Positions 1-10,500 of a stretch of 64,000 nucleotides of DNA are shown piece by piece. Position numbers and translations under genes: made by a program. Below the pieces are notes generated by a model. That model was not told the origin of the DNA. It ran no database searches and saw only the letters and a program-made list of their open reading frames with translations. The DNA comes from an uncultured Vampirovibrio sp. (GTDB lineage Bacteria; Cyanobacteriota; Vampirovibrionia; Gastranaerophilales; Gastranaerophilaceae), in assembly GCA_910577515.1 (NCBI GenBank), contig CAJTLW010000003.1:243986-307985 (forward strand), in the 5' to 3' direction. Positions within the stretch are counted from its first letter, which is position 1; each line of letters starts with the position of its first letter.

Positions 1-1449
1 TGAAACTGTTTCTAAATAAGCCTTTAAGACCTGAATGGCGCTGGTAAAATCAAAATTTTGTTCAAAATTTTCAGCCTCAGCAAGAATTTCCTTATTTACT
101 TTAGCTTGAAGCCCTTGTATTACTTGCTTCTTAGCCGCTTCTTTTTTGTCTTTTCTAAACTTTTCAACAAGAGCGCGTTCTTCTTCGCTCAAAATTTCTT
201 CACCCAAAAGCGGCTCTGCAGGCTCATTTTGTTCTGTTTCTTTATGAATTCCCTGAAACCCGTTTTTTCTCAATTGTTCAAGCTTGCTAAACCATGGCAT
301 AGGAGTGTTTTGCGATTGTTTAAGATATGAAAATGTGCTTCCTGCAAAGCTTTGAGGTGAATTAATGCTTGGAATTTTAGTTTTTACAAATTCAATTTGT
401 TTTCTGATACTTTCCCTTGAAAGCCTTAAAAGCCTTTCTTTAGGGCTTTTTGATAGTTCATTTTCATAAATTTTTATTAAATTTTTATAATTATCAACCC
501 GCTCGCCAATTGAAAGATTAGAGAGAAAATACTGTTTCAGGTAATCTTTAAGATAGATTTCATCATCAAATTTTGAAATAAGCATTTTTCGATTTAGATA
601 ATTTATTAAAGAAACATCTCCCAAGCCGTAATGTTCTATAAAAGCTATTTTTACAGAATGGTTAAGGCATGCCATATTTTGTAAAAACGGCACATAAACA
701 GGCGGCACAAGAGAAACAACCTTTGAAATAAGAAAATCTTCAAATTCCAGATTTCTTTTTTTATAATCTTCCATAAATTCTTTTAAGGTTGAATTTACGG
801 TTATAATGTACCTTAATGCCATTTTTAAATATAGTTCATACCCTTTTGTTGCATTATAAAATTCATCTATATCATTGTCGTCAAAGACTTTAAGGGCATC
901 TTCTGTTTTTAGTTTAAAAGTAAAATAATCATTAACAGGAATTTCTATAACTTCAAAATTTAAACCCTTTTCTTCAAAAAATTCAGTGTTTAAAAACCTT
1001 GAAATAAGAATTAATTTAACATTTTCATATTTGCCAAGGTGTGCCAGAAAATCCATAATCTCTGAATTTGTGGAAATAACATCAAAATTATCAATAACAA
1101 TAAGGCTTTTTTTCTCAAGATTTTTGAAATAAAAACTTACCTTTTGGGCAAAATTATCGGATAAACCCTTTTTTAAATTTATTTTTTTGCTGATAGAGTA
1201 ATATCTTAACGTGTCGTAAAAACCTAGCAAAAAATCATCAATAACGCTGTTTTCAAAACAAAGATGCCTAAATAAAAGAGTATCTTCATCAAGTTTTTCC
1301 ATTGCTTTATTTACGATTTCGCTTTTGCCGCAACCCTGAAAACCGGCCATATATAATATATCAACCTTGGGTAAGCCGGATTGGGAATTTATAAAGCCTT
1401 CAATTTTATTTAGGATACTACTGTTAAATTTTGTAAAATTTTCATCCAT
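1..1449 (-). CDS. P-loop ATPase (STAND/AAA-like) with helical C-terminal part, partial
   Basis: Reading leftwards from ATG at 1449, the frame stays open to the window edge, giving at least 483 residues with the C-terminus missing. A Walker A motif (GFQGCGKS, residues 36-43) is followed by a Walker B strand (LIVIDNFD, 116-123) and a third core strand (KLILISR, near 145-151). The arrangement resembles STAND/AAA ATPases that switch between nucleotide states. The following 300 residues are helical with no motif I can name, and the last visible segment (FDFTSAIQVLKAYLETV) looks like the start of a TPR-like helix pair. A TATAAT on this strand lies only 2 nt before the ATG, so the exact start is uncertain. 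It diverges from the membrane/GH13 locus across 167 nt. Family membership beyond a P-loop NTPase is inference. Confidence 0.75.
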   Translation of the reverse strand, partial: MDENFTKFNSSILNKIEGFINSQSGLPKVDILYMAGFQGCGKSEIVNKAMEKLDEDTLLFRHLCFENSVIDDFLLGFYDTLRYYSISKKINLKKGLSDNFAQKVSFYFKNLEKKSLIVIDNFDVISTNSEIMDFLAHLGKYENVKLILISRFLNTEFFEEKGLNFEVIEIPVNDYFTFKLKTEDALKVFDDNDIDEFYNATKGYELYLKMALRYIITVNSTLKEFMEDYKKRNLEFEDFLISKVVSLVPPVYVPFLQNMACLNHSVKIAFIEHYGLGDVSLINYLNRKMLISKFDDEIYLKDYLKQYFLSNLSIGERVDNYKNLIKIYENELSKSPKERLLRLSRESIRKQIEFVKTKIPSINSPQSFAGSTFSYLKQSQNTPMPWFSKLEQLRKNGFQGIHKETEQNEPAEPLLGEEILSEEERALVEKFRKDKKEAAKKQVIQGLQAKVNKEILAEAENFEQNFDFTSAIQVLKAYLETVS

Positions 1450-1616
1450 ATATTATAATTCTACAACAATTTTGCAAAATTTACCGAAAATGTTAATCTT
1501 ATTGTGTTGTGTTTTGTTAAACAATGTAAATTTTTTTAATTTTTATATTTTTGAATGACAAAAAAATAGTTTTACATTTGTTTATTTACATGTGTTAGTT
1601 TCGGAAAAATCGTTTA

Positions 1617-2849
1617 ATGGCGTTATCTGTAAATCAAAATATCAATAAATCACAGATATTCGGGGGTGTTTCTTCGCTAAACGCCGCCTATATGAATAAT
1701 TCCAATGCCCATACGCAGGCTCAAACAAGCCCTGCTGCGCAAAATACTTCTATGCAGGCGCAAATAGCTGCACCTCTTAATACTACGCAAGGGTACGCAC
1801 CTGAATTAAAGCAAGGAAATACACCTGTTTCTACCCCTGCATCAGCTTATATGCCAGGAGTTGGCACCGTTCCTTCGGGATACTTTTTAGAAGGCGAAGG
1901 GCATCATGGAAGCGAAGATCACATCATTAAAAAGACGCCTTTAACAGGTGCAAGAATTGTTGCGGATAAACTTACGAAAGATATATTTACTTATGCGCCA
2001 AAAGGCATGCAAGGTTCAAGAAACAGTAATTTCTATGAATATTTGTCTTTGGGCATGATACCTTATATAGTAGGCTCTGCCACAATGATTGCAACCACTG
2101 TTGCTGCTACAAAATTCTTTAACCCGAATGACGCTAAAGCCTCAAAAATGATAGGCAAAGGCGCTGCTTTGGGTGTTGCTTTTTATGCTGTTATGAAGTG
2201 GCTTGGCGGAAAGGCTATAGAAAAAGGCACAGAGGCTTTAACCGGCGTAGATATGGCCATGCCGTATAAAAAAGTAATCAGTGAACTTCCCGAAAACGGC
2301 AAGGAAAAAGTTTCAACAGAATTTCACAGAGTATTTGAAAGTATTGATTTCCCAAGATGGGATTTAATTAATAAACAAGGCGAAGAAAACGGAAACAGAT
2401 ACGAATATTACGATAAAATTGCAAAAGATAAACTTGGATGTGATGAGCCTTTAAATGCTCCAGACCAGGTTGTTCAGCCTTTAATTAAGCAGGCTTTAAC
2501 AAAAGCAATGGCTGCAAAGAGTATTTCTTCATTCTTGTGGGCTGCTGTTGGTGTTGCAATCGCTGCACAGAAGGATTTTGCCAATCTGATGACTTATCCT
2601 GGCGGAAAGCCCAAATTTACAAAAATGTTAAAAGATTTACCTTTAGATTTTGCAAGAACATTAAAAGATGCAGCCAAATCCCTTTGGAAAGGCAGTTCTG
2701 TTTCATCTAAGATTGTTGGCAGGGGGCTTATTATAGGTGCTGCAGCATCTACTGTTCTTGGCCTTATAAATGTTAAACGCGGTTATAAAGTGGATAAACG
2801 GCCATCTAAGAGCCAAATTGATTATAAAAAAGATTATGTGGAGAATTAA
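1617..2849 (+). CDS. Uncharacterised multi-spanning membrane protein with F-G motif N-terminus
   Basis: This 410-residue protein is not one I recognise. The first 90 residues are polar, rich in Asn, Gln, Ala and Ser, and contain SQIFGGVSS near residue 15; there is no signal peptide. Hydrophobic stretches lie near residues 143-165, 178-196, 305-325 and 368-390, suggesting three or four membrane segments. A soluble segment around 205-300 lies between them, and the basic C-terminus ends in a KxxDYKKDY-like tail. Its TAA overlaps the ATG of the next gene by one base, so the two are probably translationally coupled. No clear Shine-Dalgarno precedes the ATG. The coupled neighbours and the downstream glycoside hydrolases suggest a joint role in polysaccharide handling, but that is inference. 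Confidence 0.7.
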   Translation: MALSVNQNINKSQIFGGVSSLNAAYMNNSNAHTQAQTSPAAQNTSMQAQIAAPLNTTQGYAPELKQGNTPVSTPASAYMPGVGTVPSGYFLEGEGHHGSEDHIIKKTPLTGARIVADKLTKDIFTYAPKGMQGSRNSNFYEYLSLGMIPYIVGSATMIATTVAATKFFNPNDAKASKMIGKGAALGVAFYAVMKWLGGKAIEKGTEALTGVDMAMPYKKVISELPENGKEKVSTEFHRVFESIDFPRWDLINKQGEENGNRYEYYDKIAKDKLGCDEPLNAPDQVVQPLIKQALTKAMAAKSISSFLWAAVGVAIAAQKDFANLMTYPGGKPKFTKMLKDLPLDFARTLKDAAKSLWKGSSVSSKIVGRGLIIGAAASTVLGLINVKRGYKVDKRPSKSQIDYKKDYVEN

Positions 2850-5584
2850 TGATAAACAATTCCTCTAATAATGTGAATATGCAAGCTTATGAGCAAAAAT
2901 TGTTTGAGCATTTTTTCAATAATTCTCATACAAAAACTGCTCTTAATCCTAAAGGCCATCTTGTTCATGAAAATCCTATACAGGCTGCCGGCTCTGCAGT
3001 AACGGATTTAGGAAAAGATGTTGTAAATCTGACAAAAGCTCTTAAGGACGGTGAAAGCAATGATGCATCTTTGGGCAGAATGAATGATTTGGGCTTAAAG
3101 CTTGGTGCGGTTGGAATTGCAAGTTATCTTTTAACAAGGAAATCTTCCCCAAAAGCCAAATTAATGGAATTTGCAGGGGCCGGTGTTTTCCTTTCTATGA
3201 TGAGCTTATGGCAGAAGGTATTTATTGCTGCACCTATTAAAGCACGTTTTGGTATTGATATAAATCAAAAATACGTTGATTCTATGGGCAGAAAGAAAGA
3301 ATTACTTCTTGATAACCAGTATATTCCTGCTTTAGAAACAGATGAAGAATTAGATAAACTTGCTGATAATTTGAACCTTCCAAAAGATATGGAATACAGA
3401 AGGGAATACGCCAAAGAGTTAAGAAGAAAAATCGGCTTGCAGGGCAGAACCTTAAATATGCTGACTGTAGGTGTTGCAACCCCTGTTTTAACGGCTTTGA
3501 TTTGTAATCAAATTGAAAAATATGCTGACGGTGCCATCATAAAGCAGGGTGTAAAATCAGCCGAAGACAAAGCTAAAAATTTCTCTAAAATTATGGAAAG
3601 AAAAGCTTCTAATCCTTTATTTGACAGAGATACAGGTTCAAAAATTATAAAACAACTTTCTAAAAATACAGACAATGTTGATGATAAATTCTTCGCAAAA
3701 TTGGCTGATGCTTTTAATCCTGTAACTGCAGTTGAAGATGGTAAAATTTCAGCTAAAATGCCTGATTTAATGCCAAAACTTAAAGCTGACCTTGAAGCGT
3801 TATTTGCAGGCTCTATTGATGAAAAAACCGCAGTCTCTGATATATTTGAATTATTCAAAACGCATTCAAAAGAAGACGGAGACGCTCTTATTATAAAAGC
3901 TTTTGATGCTTCAACTTCAGGCACAAGGGAAGTAAGAATTTCAAAAGACAATTTACGCCAGGCTTTAGATGAAACAATACAAGGTGTAAAAGAAGGCAAA
4001 GTAGCTTATACAGGTGATGGTATTCTTGAAGCTTTAAAGCAAAACGAAAACCTTATTGTTACATTCAATGCAAAAACCATCGGAAGCGAAGCGCTTGAAG
4101 CACTCAAAAAATCTTATATCCAAAGTTGTCTGGATAATTTGGATGAACAAAGAACAATTCCCCAAATAATTGAAAGTATTGAACAAGGAAAAGAAGCTGC
4201 ATTTAATGCTATGAAACAAAATGCGGGCGATACTCTTTCAGGGGTTGAAGTTCAAAAACATTTGTCCGCCCTTCCTTATGAATTTTTGGATGATAAAACA
4301 GGCGTATTCAATAGCTTTATTCAGGATGGAAAGAAGAAATTTGCTCCAGCCTTTATGCAAAAGGTTGAAGAAAATTATAAAACCGCAAGAAAGATAGGTG
4401 CTTCACTTGCAACAGTTGAAGATGCGCTAAAATCAATGGATAATGCCTTTGGTAAGGAATATTTCAATATTGTTGAATGTGTGTTTGATGTTGCGAAACC
4501 TGATATGAAAACACTTAATCTCATGAGAAATAATTCCGAATACGCTGCTGAATATTTACAGGAAACTATCAAAAATATTGCGTCAGACCCCGAAAAATAT
4601 ACGCAATTGCTTCAAAAACTTGCAAAATCACCCGCCGTGGATGAAGCAAGAAGAACTGAAATTCTTAAAAATTTAATTAATAGTTCAAACGCTGCTTTGC
4701 ATGATGTTTCAGCAGAACTTGACCCGGCGCTTAAAACTTTGTATGAAATGTCAAACTTTACACTGAGCCGCTCTTATGGCATTGTAGCTGATATTGATAA
4801 ATATATGCTTGAAGCATTTCCTGGTATTGATGCAACCAAAAACAGAATATTCCTTGCTGCTGATTTAGAAAAAAGAATTCAAGACGGCACATTAAAACAA
4901 CAGTGGGATGCTCTTCAGGCTAAAAGTGCTGTTTCAGAAAGCTTTGAACGTTTTGTAAGTGATGCAAGAAAGATTATGCATAAATCTACACCTTCTGATT
5001 TTGCAAATACAAATTATATCCACGGAAACGGTGCATATTATAAGAGATTAAATGACATGTTATTTAATCAGCCCTTAAGTGCCGAAACTACAAAAATCAT
5101 TAGCGGAACAGAAGGGCTAGCCTCAAGTATTGATGAAACAAGAGGAGGCCTAATGGCAATTGGTTCACGCGGTTTTGCGCATAAGAAAATTGCAGGCGAT
5201 GCTCTTGCTGTTGCGGATTATGTAAATAGTGCAAATACTTTAGTTAAAAAAGCATGGGATGAAAAAGGCAAAGAATTTTTCACGGTTTGTGATGAAATTG
5301 CCGTAGATAATGGTATAATTAAAAAAGCATTTGAAACAACTTTACTTCAACCCGATTCAATTAAATATCAAAAAGTCGGCAAATCCCTAAAAGATTTTGC
5401 GTTTGAAAATGCAGGTCAAAAATATAATTCTAAAGTTTGGATGAGAATTTTCTTGCCGGTTGCAGGAGTTCTTGCAGGTGTGACGTTGTTATCGCAAATT
5501 TTCATCGGCAAGAAAAACAAAGACCAGCATTTGTATATGGAAAAACAACAGCATTCAGGAGCAGTAAATGGAAATAGGCAATAA
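2849..5584 (+). CDS. Uncharacterised large membrane protein with long helical central domain
   Basis: This 911-residue protein is not one I recognise. The N-terminal 75 residues are polar. Two hydrophobic helices occur near residues 80-120, a third near 202-222 (MLTVGVATPVLTALIC), and a final one near 868-888 just before a short basic C-terminal tail. The roughly 640 residues between the third and last segments are charged and almost entirely helical in character, like a large soluble domain tethered at both ends to a membrane. The start codon overlaps the stop of the upstream membrane protein, and its own end overlaps the GH13 gene by 17 nt. The three genes therefore form one tight transcription unit. 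The function is unknown; a scaffold or anchor for the enzyme encoded next is a guess. Confidence 0.7.
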   Translation: MINNSSNNVNMQAYEQKLFEHFFNNSHTKTALNPKGHLVHENPIQAAGSAVTDLGKDVVNLTKALKDGESNDASLGRMNDLGLKLGAVGIASYLLTRKSSPKAKLMEFAGAGVFLSMMSLWQKVFIAAPIKARFGIDINQKYVDSMGRKKELLLDNQYIPALETDEELDKLADNLNLPKDMEYRREYAKELRRKIGLQGRTLNMLTVGVATPVLTALICNQIEKYADGAIIKQGVKSAEDKAKNFSKIMERKASNPLFDRDTGSKIIKQLSKNTDNVDDKFFAKLADAFNPVTAVEDGKISAKMPDLMPKLKADLEALFAGSIDEKTAVSDIFELFKTHSKEDGDALIIKAFDASTSGTREVRISKDNLRQALDETIQGVKEGKVAYTGDGILEALKQNENLIVTFNAKTIGSEALEALKKSYIQSCLDNLDEQRTIPQIIESIEQGKEAAFNAMKQNAGDTLSGVEVQKHLSALPYEFLDDKTGVFNSFIQDGKKKFAPAFMQKVEENYKTARKIGASLATVEDALKSMDNAFGKEYFNIVECVFDVAKPDMKTLNLMRNNSEYAAEYLQETIKNIASDPEKYTQLLQKLAKSPAVDEARRTEILKNLINSSNAALHDVSAELDPALKTLYEMSNFTLSRSYGIVADIDKYMLEAFPGIDATKNRIFLAADLEKRIQDGTLKQQWDALQAKSAVSESFERFVSDARKIMHKSTPSDFANTNYIHGNGAYYKRLNDMLFNQPLSAETTKIISGTEGLASSIDETRGGLMAIGSRGFAHKKIAGDALAVADYVNSANTLVKKAWDEKGKEFFTVCDEIAVDNGIIKKAFETTLLQPDSIKYQKVGKSLKDFAFENAGQKYNSKVWMRIFLPVAGVLAGVTLLSQIFIGKKNKDQHLYMEKQQHSGAVNGNRQ

Positions 5585-7460
5585 TATAATCAAAACGAGT
5601 CCTATGCTTCAAAATTATCTTAAAAATAATGGCGAAGTTAAAAATATTCAACAGCCTCAAATTCAGACTGCGCACACAATAACTGTGTTTCCGGGCAGCG
5701 ATTTGTTGAAAGCGTATTTAGGCTTAAATGAAACACAGGGAGCAACTCAGGCTGCAAATGTTCAAGCTGTGAACACATTAAGACCCGATGCTTCTTTTTG
5801 GCAAAATAGCCTTAGATACAAATTGAGAAACAATGAAGCAACGATTTTTGCCGTTATTCCAAGAACAATGAATGCTCAGGATTTTGATGGAAACGGCCTG
5901 ATTCAGGGGAATGAAATCAAAGGCAATCTGGTTAATGCTGTTGGCCGCCTTGATGAGATTAAATCTATGGGAATAAATACCCTGCACATTCTTCCTATTC
6001 ACCCGCCGGGAAAAACTGAAGCCATGGGGACAGCAGGTTCTGTTTATGCGCCTGATGATTTGCTTAAAATAGACCCTGCAATTGTGGATGAAAATCCGCC
6101 TGAAGAGGCTAAAAAAGCAATTGAAGCAATATACAAGCAAAGAACGGGACGTGATCTTGTAAAAATGGATAAAAATGATCCTGAAGTTGCCTTTGCGCAA
6201 TGCCAATATTTTGTTCAGGAATGCCATAAACGTGGAATTAGTGCTATGCTTGATTTACCAAGCTGTGTTTCTGTTGATTTTTCAAAAAGAAATCCACATT
6301 TAATGGCAAAAGAAAAAGATGGTGCTGATAAAACGCCAGGCGGCTGGCGCGACATCAGAATGATGAGTCCATGGGAAAATGAAGAAAAACGTATTTTAAA
6401 TAAAGAGCTTGTTGAATTACACAGAAAATATGTTGATATGTGTATAGGGCTTGGTATGGATGGTATCAGGGCAGATGTAGGCAGAGCAAAACCTGTTGAA
6501 TTCTGGAACGTTATCATTCCTTATTCAAGAAGCAAAGACCCCGAATTTGGCTGGCTTGCCGAAACTTATACTTATGAAGATGCTTCTCCGCAATTAAATA
6601 TGCCGCATGATAGACCGGAAGACTTGTTAAAAGCAGGCTTTGATGCTATTTATGGCCAATGGCATATCTTTAACCAATGGACAAAAGCCGATGACCTTTA
6701 CAGCTATGTAAAAGAAAATATTGATATGAGCAACCGTATGACTGACGGGCAAAGGACGCTTATCGGTTCGTTTTCAACACACGATGACCAAAGCCCCATG
6801 TTTTATGGTGGCGCTCCATGGGTAATGCTTACAACTACTCTGCAAGCTACTTTACCTCAAATGTGTCCATATTTTGTAGATGGTGTTCAATCAGGCGATT
6901 ATTATCTTTATCCTTATGAAGGCATGAAAAACCCTGAAACTGTGACAGATACAAACGAATGCACCGTACATAAAGGAAGGCTTGATATCTTTAATTTCTC
7001 AAGAAAACCAGGCGGTGATCATCCTGAAATCGGGCAGTATATAGCATCAGCCATGGCGCTAAAGAATAATCCTCAATATAAGGAAATTGTAAATAAAGGC
7101 TCTTTTGTTGTTTTAGAAACAGGAAATCCTGAAGTTATTGCGTTTGCAAGACATTTGAACGGCAAAACCCTTCTTGTTGTTGCAAACAGAGATGTTAACC
7201 ACAGAAATTCTGCAACTATTAATATAAACAGCCTCAAAAAAGACCAGAAATTAATAAACCTTGTACCGTCTTATGCAGACAAGAGCCAGTTCCAGATAGA
7301 TGATAATAAATTGGTTGTTGATTTAGGAGCATCCCGTGCGCATATATTTGAAATTGATACTCCTAATATTGAAATAGGTGCAAAAGCTGTATATAAACAA
7401 AACTTTACCGATACTAAAATTTACACCCTGCAAAGCGAAGCAGCAAATTCCGCAGCTTAA
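5568..7460 (+). CDS. GH13 alpha-amylase-family protein
   Basis: This 630-residue protein has the GH13 (alpha-amylase family) catalytic set in order. D303 in GIRADV is the nucleophile strand, E332 in LAETY the acid/base, and H405-D406 in FSTHDDQ the third acid. Region I (MLDLPS, D229) lacks the usual Asn-His pair. An EF-hand-like loop, DFDGNGLIQGNE (residues 105-116), sits just before the barrel and could bind calcium. A small all-beta domain typical of the family follows the barrel. There is no signal peptide, and the first 75 residues are polar and low in complexity. GH13 enzymes act on alpha-glucans by hydrolysis or transfer; the exact reaction cannot be told from motifs. The gene starts 17 nt inside the preceding membrane-protein gene. 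Confidence 0.85.
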   Translation: MEIGNNIIKTSPMLQNYLKNNGEVKNIQQPQIQTAHTITVFPGSDLLKAYLGLNETQGATQAANVQAVNTLRPDASFWQNSLRYKLRNNEATIFAVIPRTMNAQDFDGNGLIQGNEIKGNLVNAVGRLDEIKSMGINTLHILPIHPPGKTEAMGTAGSVYAPDDLLKIDPAIVDENPPEEAKKAIEAIYKQRTGRDLVKMDKNDPEVAFAQCQYFVQECHKRGISAMLDLPSCVSVDFSKRNPHLMAKEKDGADKTPGGWRDIRMMSPWENEEKRILNKELVELHRKYVDMCIGLGMDGIRADVGRAKPVEFWNVIIPYSRSKDPEFGWLAETYTYEDASPQLNMPHDRPEDLLKAGFDAIYGQWHIFNQWTKADDLYSYVKENIDMSNRMTDGQRTLIGSFSTHDDQSPMFYGGAPWVMLTTTLQATLPQMCPYFVDGVQSGDYYLYPYEGMKNPETVTDTNECTVHKGRLDIFNFSRKPGGDHPEIGQYIASAMALKNNPQYKEIVNKGSFVVLETGNPEVIAFARHLNGKTLLVVANRDVNHRNSATININSLKKDQKLINLVPSYADKSQFQIDDNKLVVDLGASRAHIFEIDTPNIEIGAKAVYKQNFTDTKIYTLQSEAANSAA

Positions 7461-7517
7461 AGCTATGTAAAATTTAGGGCTTAAAAGAGCAATTTTTAAT
7501 ATTTTCAGGTTTTATAT

Positions 7518-7526
7518 TGGTATAGT
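7518..7526 (+). promoter_or_regulatory. Extended -10 promoter candidate for the large GH13 gene
   Basis: TGG-TATAGT matches an extended -10 element (TGnTATAAT, one mismatch) 33 nt before the GTG start, with AAGGGG as ribosome binding site in between. No good -35 hexamer is visible. It suggests that the second GH13 gene can be transcribed separately from the three-gene unit upstream. Confidence 0.4.
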
Positions 7527-7559
7527 ACTATTTAAACTGAAAGCTTAAGGGGAATATTT

Positions 7560-10500
7560 GTGAATTCATTATCATTTAACAAAGCTCATAATATAAGCGC
7601 AGCTGAACAAAAAGTGTCTTTCACCGGGCAAAAAAGCATAATGGATGCTGCAGGGGATGGTATATACAGGTTTTATGCGCCGCCCTATGATGATTCTAAA
7701 TATTTAGTAGCTCTTGAGCTTGTATCTGTTGATAATGGCAAAGATTCAAAAGGACGCCAAACAGAAAGCCTTGTAACAAAAGGTAAGCCTGTTCTTTTTG
7801 ATAAATCTGTAAACTCTTTTGATAGTTCTGTAAACGGCGTTAGAAACCTTCCTTTTGATGTTTCTGAAAAAGAATTAAAAAAATACCAAATAGACAAAGA
7901 CCTTGTAGGGTATAGGTTTGTTCTTTTGGATAAAAAAACCTACAAAGAAACAAAGAATATTGATGCAGCAAGGGGTGCCGCCAATTATCAGTATTTGCTT
8001 GATTCAGGTAAAACTGCATCTGGAAACTTTGGCGATAACTATTCATATTTTTCAAAAAAACAGGGTTTTGTGAATAAAACAGGCCCTATGTACCATATTT
8101 TTCCCGATTCTTACAACATTGAAAAAGATGAAGAAGGTAAAAATATAAATGAAGATTTCGTAAGAAGTCCTTTTAACAAAGCAGGCGGAAATATCCAGGG
8201 GATGATAGAAAAACTAAGGGAAAAAAGCGGCGAACTTTCTCCCTATGAAATGATTATCACAACCCCTCTTTTTGGCGGAGATGATATATCATCTCACGGT
8301 TATTGGACTGCAAATCCGTTTCAGGTTTCATCAACAAAAGGAACCCTTGAAGATTTTAAAGAACTGCAGACAGCAATGTTTGATGCAGGTAAAACATACG
8401 TTACAGACGGCGCTTTTACATCTTTCGGGCTTCAGTCTCCACAATTGCACCATGTTTTAAAATGGGGCAAATCTTCGCCATACTATAACTGGATAAAGTT
8501 TGACAAGGCAGATGCACCAAATCTTAAAGTAAAATTAGGTGTTTTGCCTGATACTATTGTGCCGCCGAATAATAAAAATGAAAATCCTGAAAAATATGAA
8601 AAATCTCAAGTAATGCTTGACAGTATCAGGTTTAAGGTTGTAAACCCGAAATATATTGAATCAAACGCAGATGATAGATTTTCAAGCCGCAAATTAAACC
8701 CTAGCTATGATGATACAAAGCCTACATATATTCAGTTTTATGATAGCAGGCTTGCAGGCGCTGAAGCTGACGATATAACAGAACTTATTACCTTCTATGA
8801 AAATCAGACTCCTGAAAATCACTATGATATTGCAACCCATCAGGATTCCGTTCAACCCTTCTATTTTGAGGTTGACCCTAAAGATGTAAGATTTCAAACA
8901 AGGGGTGCAAGCTTAAAGCAGTTGCAAGAAGAAGGTTATGTTTCAGGCTATGATAAATTGAAAAAACCTGTTGTAGAAAAAGGATACAGCGCATTTTTTG
9001 AATCAGAACATTATACAATTACAACAAAATCAGATGCAGGCGGCGCCAATTCATGGGATGGGCAGATAGACTTATTTAAAGCAAATATTTCAGGCCCGAC
9101 AAACGACCCTGCAAATAAATTAGGTAACAAACAGGTTAAAAATCATTATTATAATATAGCTTCATATTGGACAAAATTAACTGATGACGCTTTAATTGAA
9201 CACATTGCAAAGAATATCGGGCAAAAAGGCGACGCTGCGCTTAATGATATAGCAAAACAGCATAAATTAAGCAGGGGCGAAGTAAACAGCTTATCTTATA
9301 TTATCGAAACACCAGAATTTACCGAAAACTTTAATAAGAAATTTAAAGGCCAATCGGATGAGCAAATTTTACTCAATGCTATTGTTAGTTTTCCGCTTGA
9401 AAGTATTGAATTTGCACCTGAATTAACGGCAGTTTTATCAATGCCTCAAATCACTCCAAGGCCATCAGGTAAAAATACTGATGAAAAAGCAACCAAAGCT
9501 GAACTTTTAAAAACAATGCCCCAAACTGCACAAAGTCTTTATAAAGATTCTATGCAAAGGTATGTGATGTCTATTCTCGGGCAATTGAATGATAAAATGC
9601 CCGCTGGCCAAAAAATATTCAAAGGAGGAAATGTAGGCTCACTCACAGAATATGGTAAATTTGTAGCAGATATCGTAATTTTAGATATTATGAAATATGG
9701 TGTTGTAAAGGCACTATTCCCAAATGACGACCTTGTTGAATTTGATGAAGAAGGCAGACCGGAATATGATGAAGGTCTTAAATATAAGGGGTTAGCAAGC
9801 CTTGGCATCAATGAACCAAATAAACCGGAAAATGACGCAAATGTTCTTTTAAAACAATTAATAGAAGGTTTTAATAATATTCAAAAAGAAGATAATTCAG
9901 ATCTTGTAAATGCCCTTTATACAAGATTTAAAGATGTTGACTTTGAAGGCATTAAAATGGCAAGAGCGGTTGTAAACAAGACAGGTGCCGGCTTAAACTG
10001 GCGTTTTGATGCCGCAAAAGACGTTGCAGACCTTGATAAAAGACGTGAAAATAATTCCCGTGTTAAATTTGAAGATTGCTGGGATGATACAATAGATTTC
10101 TGGGGTGGGTTTATTCAAAATATTAGAAAATATAACCCTGCAGCATATACTATTGCTGAAGTTACAAACCTTTGGGAATTTTCAAGATGGCAATATTCAG
10201 GCAAAAATACGGCTGCGCTGAAAAATATTCAAAACCTTGAAACATTGAGTGACCCGCAGCAAAAACATGTACTCTATGAATTTTATATGGCAAACAAAGA
10301 CCGTCTTGGAACAGGTGATATCAGTGAAGATGTTCAGCATTCACTTGCATCTAAAAATATAACTGCAAAAGAATTGGAGAAAAATCCAAGCCTTATTTCT
10401 GATAGAGAATACAGAGAACTTAGAACATATTTCGGTATAAATAAAGACAAAGGCACAAGGCAGTTAAATATTGACCAGTACAGGGCAAACGATGCAATGC

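Noticed and set aside
58..330. Plus-strand frame of 90 residues (and another at 1367-1558).
   Set aside because: They lie antisense to the long open minus-strand P-loop ATPase frame, are hydrophobic low-complexity shadows, and lack ribosome sites.
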